DNA of 64,000 nucleotides from Furfurilactobacillus entadae (lineage in GTDB: Bacteria > Bacillota > Bacilli > Lactobacillales > Lactobacillaceae), in the NCBI RefSeq assembly GCF_045862745.1, contig NZ_BQXN01000002.1, positions 62,001-126,000 on the forward strand, given 5' to 3'. Positions 8,396 through 16,773 of the stretch are shown here, one piece after another. The notes under the pieces were generated by a model, which was not told the origin of the DNA, ran no database searches, and worked only from the letters and a program-made list of their open reading frames with translations. A program made the position numbers and the translations under genes. Position 1 is the first letter of the stretch. Every line of letters begins with the position of its first letter.

Positions 8396-8821
8396 ATGGC
8401 TAAAAAAGTAGCTAATGTTGTTAAGTTACAAATTCCTGCCGGTAAAGCAACACCTGCTCCGCCGGTTGGTCCTGCTTTAGGTCAAGCAGGGATTAACATC
8501 ATGGGATTCACAAAGGAATTCAATGCACGGACTGCTGACCAAGCAGGCTTGTTGATTCCAGTTGTGATCACTGTTTATGAGGATCGTTCATTCGACTTCA
8601 TTACAAAGACACCGCCAGCTTCTGTTTTATTGAAGAAGGCTGCTGGTGTTGAACACGGTTCTGGCGAACCCAACACGAAGAAGGTTGCTACTGTAACCAA
8701 GGCGCAAGTTGAAGAAATCGCCAAGACTAAGATGCAAGATCTAAACGCTGCCGACGTCGAAGCCGCAATGCGCATGGTCGAAGGTACCGCACGGAGCATG
8801 GGCTTTACTGTAGAAGGCTAA
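8396..8821 (+). CDS. rplK: 50S ribosomal protein L11
   Basis: A 141-residue L11 with the N-terminal motif LQIPAGKATPAPPVGPALGQ and the C-terminal rRNA-binding helix region (AAMRMVEGTARSMGFTVEG). ATG 8396 lies seven bases after AAGGAGG; the TTG two codons upstream is only a frame artefact. It opens the rplK-rplA operon, autogenously controlled by L1 in bacteria; matching operator-like structures are present before both genes. Confidence 0.97.
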   Translation: MAKKVANVVKLQIPAGKATPAPPVGPALGQAGINIMGFTKEFNARTADQAGLLIPVVITVYEDRSFDFITKTPPASVLLKKAAGVEHGSGEPNTKKVATVTKAQVEEIAKTKMQDLNAADVEAAMRMVEGTARSMGFTVEG

Positions 8822-8867
8822 GCCACATCTGTTTGAGTACGGATACTCAGCAAAAGCTGAATGTATC

Positions 8868-8916
8868 AGGTGGAAGGTAGGACGGCCAGTAATGGTTGGT
8901 GCTATCGTCATACCAC
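8868..8916 (+). promoter_or_regulatory. Second L1-operator-like structure, before rplA
   Basis: AGGTGGAAGG (from 8868) and ATACCAC (to 8916) repeat the half-motifs seen before rplK, with an inner GACG/CGTC pairing. It lies 22 bases before the rplA start. Role by analogy only. Confidence 0.45.
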
Positions 8917-8937
8917 ATTTGCAAGGAGGAAAACACA

Positions 8938-9630
8938 ATGGCCACAAAAAAGGGCAAGAAGTACCAAGACGCCGCTAAGCAAGTCGACAAGACAAAAGCT
9001 TACGGTGTAGAAGACGCTGTTGCCTTGGTGAAGAAGATCGACTTCGCGAAGTTCGATGCTACGGTTGAAGTTGCTTTCAACCTCAACTTGGACACCAAGC
9101 AAGCAGACCAACAGTTACGTGGGGCAATGGTTTTGCCTAACGGAACTGGTAAGACACAACGTGTAATCGTTTTTGCACGTGGTGAACAAGCACAAGCCGC
9201 TAAGGATGCCGGTGCTGATGAAGTCGGTGACGACGATTTGGTTCAACGCATTTCCGATGGTTGGTTAGACTTTGACGTTGCCATTGCAACGCCTGACATG
9301 ATGGCCAAGGTTGGTCGTTTGGGTCGCCAATTAGGACCTAAGGGCTTGATGCCTAACCCTAAGACGGGGACTGTAACGATGAACGTTACCCAAGCCGTTA
9401 AGGATGCAAAGGGTGGCCAAGTGACTTACCGGACTGACCGTGACGGAAACGTTCACGTTCAAATTGGTAAGGTTTCATTTAGTGAAGACCAATTGGTCGG
9501 TAACTTTAAGGCTATCGAAGAAGTCGTTGTTCGCGCACGTCCAGCCGCAGTTCGTGGCACGTACGTTCAGCACTTGTCAATCGCTTCAACGTTCGGCCCA
9601 GCCGTAACAGTTGACGTTGCTAGTTTCTAA
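8938..9630 (+). CDS. rplA: 50S ribosomal protein L1
   Basis: A 230-residue L1, the ribosomal stalk-base protein and probable repressor of its own operon. Typical segments are AVALVKKIDFAKFDATVEVAFNL, LGRQLGPKGLMPNPKTGTV (the universal L1 signature) and the final SSTFGPAVTVD-like end (IASTFGPAVTVD). ATG 8938 follows AAGGAGG at 7 bases. Confidence 0.97.
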   Translation: MATKKGKKYQDAAKQVDKTKAYGVEDAVALVKKIDFAKFDATVEVAFNLNLDTKQADQQLRGAMVLPNGTGKTQRVIVFARGEQAQAAKDAGADEVGDDDLVQRISDGWLDFDVAIATPDMMAKVGRLGRQLGPKGLMPNPKTGTVTMNVTQAVKDAKGGQVTYRTDRDGNVHVQIGKVSFSEDQLVGNFKAIEEVVVRARPAAVRGTYVQHLSIASTFGPAVTVDVASF

Positions 9631-9637
9631 TTAGCCG

Positions 9638-9666
9638 TTGACGGATTGACGTTGCTTTGCTAAGAT
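9638..9666 (+). promoter_or_regulatory. Promoter of the rplJL operon
   Basis: TTGACG (9638-9643), 17-base spacer, TAAGAT (9661-9666), with TG-C just before the -10. A near-consensus promoter about 155 bases before rplJ. Confidence 0.7.
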
Positions 9667-9679
9667 AGTCAAGTAATTT

Positions 9680-9796
9680 AATTTACCTAAGACTCAGGTG
9701 GTTTCGACCTTAATATCCTGCCGAGGCAAAGCAATTCGTGTGAATGACTTTGAGCCCGTTGTCTTAGACTTAGGACAACGGGATTTTTTAGGTAAA
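9680..9796 (+). promoter_or_regulatory. Ribosomal L10 leader with terminator
   Basis: The leader carries CTCAGGTGG (9693-9701) and ATATCCTGCCGAGG (9713-9725), the internal-loop pair bound by L10-L7/L12 in Firmicutes. An intrinsic terminator follows: CCCGTTGTC (9755-9763) with GACAACGGG (9774-9782) and a T run. CTAAGAC (9687-9693) can pair with GTCTTAG (9761-9767), giving a competing structure. In addition TTTACCTAA (9682-9690) is exactly complementary to TTAGGTAAA (9788-9796). Excess L10 would favour termination. Confidence 0.8.
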
Positions 9797-9820
9797 AAAT
9801 CAATCATGGAGGTGTAAAAC

Positions 9821-10330
9821 GTGAGTAAAGAAACAATTGCAGTTAAAGCTGCCATCGTTGACGAAGTCGCTAAAAAGTTGACTGACGCCAACTCTGTCGT
9901 TGTTGTTGACTACCGTGGTTTAACGGTTGAAGAAGTTACGGATTTGCGTAAGCAATTACGTGACGCAGACGTTGCTATGGAAGTTATCAAGAACAAGATC
10001 TTAACTCGTGCCGCTGATAAAGCTGGTGTTGCTGACTTAAACCCAACATTCGCTGGCCCAACCGCTGTTGCCTTTGGTAACGGTGAAGACGCCATCGCTG
10101 CAGCGCGGATCTTAGCCAAGTTTGCTAAGGATCACGATGTCCTTGAAATCAAGGGTGGAATGATGGAAGGTAAGGTTGTCTCTGTTGATGAAATCAACAC
10201 TTACGCAACGTTACCAAGTCGCGAAGACCTGCTTTCAATGCTTGCTTCCGAATTGCAATCACCAATTCGCAGCTTCGCATTTGCTGTTAAGCAAGTTGCC
10301 GACAATAAGGACGACGAACCTGCTGCTTAA
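9821..10330 (+). CDS. rplJ: 50S ribosomal protein L10
   Basis: A 169-residue L10, anchor of the L7/L12 stalk. Recognisable segments: VDEVAKKLTDANSVVVVDYRGLTVEEVTDLRKQLRDA at the N-terminus and the C-terminal helix AVKQVADNKDDEPAA that binds L12 dimers. It starts with GTG 9821 after GGAGGT. Its 5' leader is an L10 autoregulatory structure. Confidence 0.97.
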   Translation: MSKETIAVKAAIVDEVAKKLTDANSVVVVDYRGLTVEEVTDLRKQLRDADVAMEVIKNKILTRAADKAGVADLNPTFAGPTAVAFGNGEDAIAAARILAKFAKDHDVLEIKGGMMEGKVVSVDEINTYATLPSREDLLSMLASELQSPIRSFAFAVKQVADNKDDEPAA

Positions 10331-10401
10331 TGTAGCTTAAATCGTAACTACTAACATTAACCGGCGTGACCGGTAAAACCCAATATTGGAGGAATACAAT
10401 C

Positions 10402-10767
10402 ATGGCTTTAGATACTCAAAGCATTGTTGATCAATTAAAAGAAGCAACCATCGTTGAATTAAACGACTTGGTTAAAGCAATCGAAGAAGAATTTGGTGTT
10501 AGCGCAGCTGCTCCTGTTGCCGCTGCTGGTGCTGCTGGTGGAGACGCCGCTGCCAAGACTGAATTCGACGTTGAATTGACTAGTGCTGGTTCAGCTAAGA
10601 TCAAGGTTATCAAGGCTGTCCGTGAAGCAACTGGTTTAGGTTTGAAGGATGCCAAGGACTTAGTTGATGGCGCTCCTAAGAACGTTAAGGAAGGCTTGTC
10701 AGAAGACGAAGCCAACGACTTGAAGGCTAAGTTGGAAGAAGCCGGCGCTTCAGTTACTTTGAAGTAA
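10402..10767 (+). CDS. rplL: 50S ribosomal protein L7/L12
   Basis: A 121-residue L7/L12: N-terminal dimerisation helix (IVDQLKEATIVELNDLVKAIEEEFG), an alanine-rich hinge (about residues 35-50) and the factor-binding C-terminal domain ending VDGAPKNVKEGLSEDEANDLKAKLEEAGASVTLK. ATG 10402 follows GGAGG at 9 bases. The longer frame from 10366 lacks a ribosome-binding site. Codon choice is strongly biased, as expected for a highly expressed gene. Confidence 0.97.
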   Translation: MALDTQSIVDQLKEATIVELNDLVKAIEEEFGVSAAAPVAAAGAAGGDAAAKTEFDVELTSAGSAKIKVIKAVREATGLGLKDAKDLVDGAPKNVKEGLSEDEANDLKAKLEEAGASVTLK

Positions 10768-10782
10768 TTTAGAGACCGTTTT

Positions 10783-10816
10783 AAAAAGCAGTCCCCATTG
10801 TGGGACTGCTTTTTTT
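10783..10816 (+). terminator. Rho-independent terminator of rplJL
   Basis: AGCAGTCCC (10787-10795) pairs with GGGACTGCT (10802-10810); flanking A and T runs extend the stem. Confidence 0.9.
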
Positions 10817-10950
10817 GTGGTTTCAATGAGCAACGTGTAAAAATGGCAAAGTGGGCGTGCATGTAAGGGATTGTTTAAAAAGAACGCAATCGACCACCTG
10901 AATTAGTGGAACATGGTAAACTAGAGAAGATTTTAACAGGGGGAACAATT

Positions 10951-13548
10951 ATGCACATTTTACGCAACATGTGGGCGGCAATTAATCGCCACATGACGCT
11001 ATTACGATTACTGTTTGTCTTTTCCGTGCTGCTCTATGTTATCCATGAAGTGGGACGGGATCTTCAACAGATTAGTGGCGATCAGGTCGCTGAGACGTTT
11101 GCGCAACAGACACCGACAACGTTACTCATCATGTTAGTGGTGGGGTTCATTGCGGTGACACCAATGCTAAATTACGATTTTAATATCGTTAAGTTTTTAC
11201 CAGGTACGTTTAAACGGGGGTATGTGATTCGGTCGGGGTGGACCGTTAACACATTCACTAACATTGCCGGGTTCGGGGGCCTCCTTGGCGCGAGCTTACG
11301 GGCGAACTTTTACAGTAAGGGGGCAACACGGAAGGAAATTCTGTTTGCCATCTCCAAGATTGCCCTCTTTTTAGTAACGGGCTTGTCACTCGTCTGTTGG
11401 ATTTCACTCATTCAAATCTTCGTGTTCCATTTTGGGCTGGTCTTTGCCCGGTACTGGATCTGGCTTGCTGGCGGGGCCCTTTATTTCCCCGTCATCATGC
11501 TGGTCACCCACTTTACTGACGCTGAATTCTTTAACGATTTGACCATCCGGCGCCAGCTATCACTGATGGCTGGCTCAAGCTTCGAATGGATCGGCTGTGC
11601 GTTGTTCTTCATCCTTATCGGTGCGTTAATGGGCATTCATGTTGACCTGGCTGCTGTCTTGCCAATGTTTGCCGTGGCGTCCGTCGCAGGGGTCGTTTCG
11701 ATGATTCCTGGTGGCCTCGGTTCATTTGATACGTTTATGATAACGGGCCTTGGCTTCATTGGTGTGGGGAAGGCAGACGCGCTGGTTTGGTTACTGTTGT
11801 ACCGAATTTTCTATTACATCTTGCCATTTTTGGTCGGCGTCTTTTTCTTCATTCAGGACACTGGCGTCAAGATCAACAACGCGTTTGAAGGCCTCCCGAT
11901 GCAACTGTTCCGGCGGATGGCCCACATCTTCTTGACGGTCTTCCTGTGGTTTTCTGGAGTCATGATCATTCTGATTTCCACGTTCCCGCATTTGCAGGAG
12001 TATAACAAGATTTATGGGGCGTTCTATGGGTACGTCGTTTACTTTGCAAACCAGACAACAAACATCATCATGGGCTTTCTGTTGATTGGGCTGGCGCGCG
12101 GGGTTAATTCCCGGGTTAAACGAGCGTTTTGGCCGACGACTGTGGTATTGATCATGGCAGCGCTCAATACGCTGTGGAAAGACCCCTCAATTAAGATGAG
12201 TGTGTTCCTCGTGCTGGTGTTGCTTGCCCTGTGGTTATCGCACAAGGAATTCTACCGGGAGCACTTTGAGTATTCCTGGGGGGCCATGCTCGTTGATGGC
12301 ATCAGCTTTGTGGGAATCTTTGTGACCTATATAATTGTTGGAGTGTATAACACACCGAATTATCAACGCTTACACCATGTGCCACGGGCCGCGCTGTTTC
12401 CTACCGAACGAATGTGGCTGAGCGGGCTGATTGCCATTGCGATCGCGATGCTGATTTTGACCGCCGTTTACTGGTATTTACACAACGGAAAGTCATCCAT
12501 CTTCCAGATGCCGTTTGATGAAAAGCGGGTCGCCAACGTGATGAATCGGTATGGTGGAAATGAGGTGAGCCACCTCGCGTACCTGAAGGATAAGCTCCTG
12601 TACTTTTATCAAGTCGATGGGGAAGACAAAATCTTCTTTATGTACCGGAAAAAGGCTGATCGCCTGATCGTGATGGGCGAACCGGTTGGGGATCAACAGT
12701 ATCGGGATGCAGCAATTAGTGCGTTTATGAACGTCGCTGACAAGGAGGGCTACTCGATTGTCTTCTACGAGATCGATGAAGACCTAACCATGTGCTTACA
12801 CGAAATGGGGTACGACTTCTTTAAGTTTGGTGAAGAAGGTTACGTCAACCTGCCGTCGTTTAGTATGGAAGGGAAGAAACGAAAGTCAGATCGAAACTTG
12901 ATGAGTAAGTTTGATCGCGATGGTTTTACCTTTGAAACACTAAAGCCACCGTTTTCTGCGGCAACGATTGCGGAGTTACGGGCCATTTCGGATGATTGGT
13001 TGGATGGACAAAACGAAAGTGGCTTCTCCCTTGGCTTTTTTGATGAGTACTACTTAAACCAAGCGGCCATTTATGTGTTAAAGGACGCGGAGCAACACAT
13101 CGTGGCGTTTACCACCGATATGCCAACGCAGACGGCGGTCGCGTCCATTGACCTGATGCGTTACGCCAAGACGGCACCATCAGGGACCATGGACGTAATG
13201 TTCATTCACCTTTTGCAACAGAATGCTGCCGACGGGTTCCAAGAATTCAACATGGGGATGGCGCCGTTATCTAACGTCGGTGTCTCCCGGTTTAGCTTTA
13301 TTGAGGAACGGATTGCCCACCTAATTTATGAGTACGGTTACCGCTTTTATGGTTTCCAGGGGCTCCGTAACTATAAAGACAAATACGTAACCAGTTGGCA
13401 CCCCAAGTACATCGCGTACCGGCGCCGGAGCTCACTTATCTTTACCATGATGCAAATAACGTTTGTAGTGAATGAAAAACGTTCGAAAAAGGCCAAAGAA
13501 ATTTTGCTCTTAAAGCGGAATGTTGAAAAGCCTGGTTCGGTCAGGTAA
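10951..13548 (+). CDS. mprF: Phosphatidylglycerol lysyltransferase/flippase MprF
   Basis: An 865-residue protein with about 13 membrane segments in the first ~530 residues (flippase half, with the conserved PGGLGSFD stretch) and a cytosolic GNAT-like aminoacyl-transfer domain (DUF2156) in the last ~320 (FFKFGEEGYVNL, WLDGQNESGFSLGFFDEYY, FNMGMAPLSNVG, GLRNYKDKYVTSWHPKYIA). It transfers lysine from Lys-tRNA to phosphatidylglycerol and exposes the product, reducing sensitivity to cationic peptides. ATG 10951 follows AGGGGGAA; an upstream in-frame ATG at 10906 has no such site. It is monocistronic between the rplJL terminator and its own terminator. Confidence 0.94.
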   Translation: MHILRNMWAAINRHMTLLRLLFVFSVLLYVIHEVGRDLQQISGDQVAETFAQQTPTTLLIMLVVGFIAVTPMLNYDFNIVKFLPGTFKRGYVIRSGWTVNTFTNIAGFGGLLGASLRANFYSKGATRKEILFAISKIALFLVTGLSLVCWISLIQIFVFHFGLVFARYWIWLAGGALYFPVIMLVTHFTDAEFFNDLTIRRQLSLMAGSSFEWIGCALFFILIGALMGIHVDLAAVLPMFAVASVAGVVSMIPGGLGSFDTFMITGLGFIGVGKADALVWLLLYRIFYYILPFLVGVFFFIQDTGVKINNAFEGLPMQLFRRMAHIFLTVFLWFSGVMIILISTFPHLQEYNKIYGAFYGYVVYFANQTTNIIMGFLLIGLARGVNSRVKRAFWPTTVVLIMAALNTLWKDPSIKMSVFLVLVLLALWLSHKEFYREHFEYSWGAMLVDGISFVGIFVTYIIVGVYNTPNYQRLHHVPRAALFPTERMWLSGLIAIAIAMLILTAVYWYLHNGKSSIFQMPFDEKRVANVMNRYGGNEVSHLAYLKDKLLYFYQVDGEDKIFFMYRKKADRLIVMGEPVGDQQYRDAAISAFMNVADKEGYSIVFYEIDEDLTMCLHEMGYDFFKFGEEGYVNLPSFSMEGKKRKSDRNLMSKFDRDGFTFETLKPPFSAATIAELRAISDDWLDGQNESGFSLGFFDEYYLNQAAIYVLKDAEQHIVAFTTDMPTQTAVASIDLMRYAKTAPSGTMDVMFIHLLQQNAADGFQEFNMGMAPLSNVGVSRFSFIEERIAHLIYEYGYRFYGFQGLRNYKDKYVTSWHPKYIAYRRRSSLIFTMMQITFVVNEKRSKKAKEILLLKRNVEKPGSVR

Positions 13549-13563
13549 GCTCAATCGCGTAGA

Positions 13564-13598
13564 AAAAACAACACCAATTATTTGCGTGTTGTTTTTTT
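13564..13598 (+). terminator. Rho-independent terminator of mprF
   Basis: CAACAC (13569-13574) with GTGTTG (13586-13591), A tract before and TTTTTTT after. Confidence 0.8.
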
Positions 13599-14086
13599 GT
13601 GCGCTTGAAAGTAAAATAAGTTAATACAAATAACTAATAGATATTCGCTATTTGTTTAGTTATTAATAGAAAACTGAGTTAAAGCATAACTGGTTTAACG
13701 AAAAGAAATAAATGAATAATAACTCAAACCAGTGAGTGAAGATTCTTACGCAATGGATACATTTGCCTTTTTTACGGCATTTCTAAGCATAAAGACATTT
13801 TCTGGAGGAAATTATATTAGGGTTTGTTGAATTATTATTCATTTGATTAATGTATCAATGTCACTTTATTAAGCTTAAAATAATCAAGAAATAACTTTAG
13901 ATAAAAGTTAAAAGGCGAATTGTTCCTAAACGGTAATAATTATGATGCGATTTTTTTGATAGACTGATAATGTGATTTTTTCAAAAACAATTTATTAAAA
14001 TGGCTTGGGTATTAGTTACATATATTGCAGTGAGGATTCAAATTTCAATGGGGTTAATTCATTTCGAATGAGAGAGGGAAAATTTT
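13599..14086. other. AT-rich gene-free region at the left edge of the polysaccharide locus
   Basis: About 490 very AT-rich bases without a supportable gene on either strand. Near its start are two alternative hairpins: AATAACTAA (13629-13637) with TTAGTTATT (13656-13664), and ACAAATA with TATTTGT using overlapping bases. Base composition changes sharply here from the mprF side. It probably holds the promoter and leader of the downstream locus, but I could not pick a convincing promoter. Confidence 0.5.
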
Positions 14087-15016
14087 ATGAGTAAAGTTTT
14101 GATCACTGGCGGCGCTGGCTTTATTGGTTCCAATTTAGCGCATCGTCTGGTTGAAAACGGGGACGACGTTGTAATCGTGGATGATTTGTCAATGGGATTG
14201 AGATCGAATCTTGCGGATTTAAGCAACATCACATTTTACGAGCATTCCATTACGGATGAAGCATTTATGGCGGAACTACTAATTAATGAGAAATTCGATT
14301 ACATTTTCTTATTGGCGGCTGTGGCAAGTGTTGCAGATTCAGTTGAACGTCCCTTTCAAACTCATGAAATTAATCAAGAAGCCGATATCTTTATTCTAGA
14401 AACAATTCGAAAAAACCATTTAGCACCGGAAAAAGTTTTGTTTTCTTCTTCAGCTGCGGTATATGGAAATGATCCTGAGTTACCAAAGCAAGAAAATTCG
14501 CCCATTAGACCCATGACACCTTATGCAATTGATAAATTTTCGGCGGAAAGATTTATGATTTCCTACGCAAAGTTATATAGCATAAATGCGGTTGCGGTTA
14601 GATTTTTTAATGTTTACGGACCAAAGCAGAATCCTAACTCACCTTATTCTGGCGTTCTGTCCATTTTGACGAGCGCAATGAAAGAAAATAAGACCTTTAG
14701 TATCTTTGGCGATGGTGAACAGTCTCGCGATTTTGTGTATATAGATGATGTTGTTGACGCGCTAAATCTACTGACTTTTGAATCTGATGTAAGGGGCGAT
14801 GTTTATAACATCGCAACTGGAAGCGAGACGTCTTTGAAAAATGTTATTAAGACCATGGAGGACGTTACCGGTCTGACGATTGATGTACAAAAAATGCCAG
14901 AACGGGCGGGTGATGTAAAGCACTCGGTAGCAAATATAGATAAGATATGCAAACTCGGTTTTGTTCCCAAAGTTGTAATTAGCGAAGGTCTAAATAAATA
15001 TTGGAAATCTCTTTAG
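14087..15016 (+). CDS. NAD-dependent epimerase/dehydratase (UDP-sugar 4-epimerase-like)
   Basis: A 309-residue extended SDR enzyme. The NAD-binding GGAGFIGSN lies at residues 8-16, the SSAAVYG segment near 128 and the catalytic YAIDK near 148. The FFNVYGPKQNPNSPYSGVLSIL stretch resembles UDP-glucose/UDP-GlcNAc 4-epimerases and UDP-glucuronate epimerases, so it likely supplies an epimerised nucleotide sugar for the polysaccharide made here. Substrate cannot be told from sequence. It is a different gene from galE at 38.5 kb. First gene of the AT-rich locus, with GAGAGGG before ATG 14087. Confidence 0.85.
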   Translation: MSKVLITGGAGFIGSNLAHRLVENGDDVVIVDDLSMGLRSNLADLSNITFYEHSITDEAFMAELLINEKFDYIFLLAAVASVADSVERPFQTHEINQEADIFILETIRKNHLAPEKVLFSSSAAVYGNDPELPKQENSPIRPMTPYAIDKFSAERFMISYAKLYSINAVAVRFFNVYGPKQNPNSPYSGVLSILTSAMKENKTFSIFGDGEQSRDFVYIDDVVDALNLLTFESDVRGDVYNIATGSETSLKNVIKTMEDVTGLTIDVQKMPERAGDVKHSVANIDKICKLGFVPKVVISEGLNKYWKSL

Positions 15017-15040
15017 GAAAAGTGAGAGTGAGGAATTAAC

Positions 15041-15626
15041 TTGCAAATTTCAGAAAATACTTTTAAAAAGACAGATGACTTGAGCAGTCTTCCCTTCGTT
15101 GAGAAAATTGGTTCTCCAATTCAATCGCGATACTCTAGAGTTAAGCGAGTTTTTGACGTTCTGTTTGCTTTAATTTTGGGCATTGTTGTATTACCAATAA
15201 TTTTGCTTTTTGCCTTATTTGTAAAAATTGATTCTAAGGGTGGTGCCTTTTACTCTCAGCAGCGTGTGGGTTACATGGGGCGCTTAATTAAAATAACAAA
15301 ATTGCGATCAATGGCTGAAGATGCGGATAGATGAACTCCCACAAATCTGGAATGTAATCAAGGGAGATATGAGTTTTATTGGTCCGCGTCCTGAGAGACC
15401 GGAACTCACTCAAGAGTTCAGTGAACAATACAAAAATTTCGAACAACGACTACGAGTTATGCCAGGTCTTAGCGGCTATGCACAGGTACATGGAGGCTAT
15501 GATGTAACACCTGGTGAAAAAGCAAATTTAGATGAACATTATATAAATCATTTCAGTCTGAAAATGGATTTTGAAATAATATTTGATACAATTCGTGTGG
15601 TTCTTACAGGCGATGGTGCTAGATAA
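15041..15626 (+). pseudogene. Undecaprenyl-phosphate sugar phosphotransferase (priming glycosyltransferase), broken by internal deletion
   Basis: Two overlapping frames together encode a bacterial priming transferase. The first (TTG 15041 to TGA 15334) has the membrane anchor (residues about 37-60), the QQRVGYMGRLIKITKLRSM motif and stops right after AEDADR. The second (from ATG 15321, other frame) begins MRIDELPQIWNVIKGDMSFIGPRPERP and runs to the usual end. In intact relatives roughly 25-30 residues, including a D.R.T..G...R segment, lie between these parts; here they are missing and the frame is changed. The join falls in AAGATGCGGAT, suggesting a deletion between short direct repeats. As it stands the enzyme should be inactive. 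Confidence 0.85.
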
Positions 15627-15648
15627 GTGTTTTATAAAGAGGTTTGTT

Positions 15649-15679
15649 AGTGGAACCAGAAATCGGGTCCCACTTTTTT
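15649..15679 (+). terminator. Terminator inside the polysaccharide locus
   Basis: AGTGGAACC (15649-15657) pairs, with one mismatch, with GGGTCCCACT (15665-15674), followed by a T run. It would separate the epimerase and priming gene from the genes that follow. Confidence 0.6.
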
Positions 15680-15751
15680 GATTCGATGGCCCTTAGCATG
15701 AGCAATCGGTATATATTAATAGATTTCAGACAACTATTTTGAAAGGTTAAA

Positions 15752-16519
15752 ATGAAAGACAAAAATGAGTTAGTCTCAGTAATTATGCCTGCATATAATG
15801 CTGAAGGGACGATTGAAAAGTCAATTATATCGGTTCTTAATCAATTATATTCAAATACAGAACTAATAATCGTAGATGACGCCTCGACAGATCAAACTGA
15901 GACTATTGTTCGACATTACCTAAATGAGCCACGGGTGAAATACATTCGGTTAAAGACAAATGCTGGAATAGCTGAAGCAAGAAATGTTGCCATTAAGGCT
16001 TCTGATGGTCGATACATTGCTTTCCTGGATAGTGATGATACATGGAATAAGACAAAACTAACATTACAAGTTCGACAGATGCAGCGTTTAAATGTGAGCG
16101 CATCTTTTTCAGCCTATATTCGCTTGAAAAGTAATGGACAAGTAACAGCTAAGGAAAAAGTGGATGCGAAAAGAGACGCCTATGGTTTTAAAGAGCTTCT
16201 AGGTGGTAATCCAATTGGGATGTTAACCGTTATGCTAGATTCTAAGCGCATTCCAAAGGAGGCAATCGTTTTCCCTCAAGTTTCTCATGAGGATTACGCT
16301 TTGTGGTTAACCCTTGCTAGAGATAGAGACGTCATTTTTAATAACTATTCACATGATCCGCAGGCAAACTATTTGGTGCATGGTTCACATACTTCAAATA
16401 AATTTAAATCTGCGTATTGGACTTTTAAAATATACAAAGGGTATTTAAATCTTGGTCTTGTAAAATCTCTTTTCTGTTTTACAAGGTATTTAGCAACTCA
16501 AATCAGCAAAAGGATTTAA
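15752..16519 (+). CDS. Glycosyltransferase family 2
   Basis: A 255-residue GT-A fold transferase. The N-terminus VSVIMPAYNAEGTIEKSIISVLNQ and the nucleotide-binding IIVDDASTDQT are classic GT2, as are FLDSDDTWNKTKL (DXD equivalent) and the HEDYALW motif near residue 180. It probably adds one sugar to the undecaprenyl-linked repeat unit on the cytoplasmic face of the membrane; the sugar is unknown. ATG 15752 follows GAAAGG. Codon use is AT-rich like its neighbours. Confidence 0.9.
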   Translation: MKDKNELVSVIMPAYNAEGTIEKSIISVLNQLYSNTELIIVDDASTDQTETIVRHYLNEPRVKYIRLKTNAGIAEARNVAIKASDGRYIAFLDSDDTWNKTKLTLQVRQMQRLNVSASFSAYIRLKSNGQVTAKEKVDAKRDAYGFKELLGGNPIGMLTVMLDSKRIPKEAIVFPQVSHEDYALWLTLARDRDVIFNNYSHDPQANYLVHGSHTSNKFKSAYWTFKIYKGYLNLGLVKSLFCFTRYLATQISKRI

Positions 16520-16773
16520 AGTTACGTGTAAATATTTTCATCGACGATTATTGTAACGCGTTATGGATATCAAGGATGCGGTAATTTAAATGCTTTGAAA
16601 TCATGTCAAAGACACTCCACGGGACTTTTTTATTAGCAAAGTAAGGAATAGGAACTTGTAATTATGAATTTTAGGAAACTCAAGCTTGTAGAATTAATTA
16701 AAAATGTTCGAGTAATGATGTATCCATTTTACTTAATTCAAAAAAACATTTTCATTTCAAAATTTTATTGCCA
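16520..16773 (+). other. Intergenic region with a probable lost 5' end of the next gene
   Basis: About 250 bases. The first part (16520-16660) holds no supportable gene. From ATG 16664 a frame encodes MNFRKLKLVELIKNV... and stays open past 16774 in a different frame from the downstream glycosyltransferase, which suggests a one-base frameshift between 16664 and 16774 (see the next feature). Confidence 0.45.

Noticed and set aside
13620..13670. Inverted repeats before the polysaccharide locus as an invertible promoter or att site
   Set aside because: Short, AT-rich and adjacent; no recombinase gene nearby. Explained by composition.
16520..16620. Remnant of a glycosyltransferase (in-frame stretch reading TIIVTRYGYQGCGNLNALKS)
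   Set aside because: Too short, no start or site, and no family I can name with confidence; not enough to call a gene fragment.
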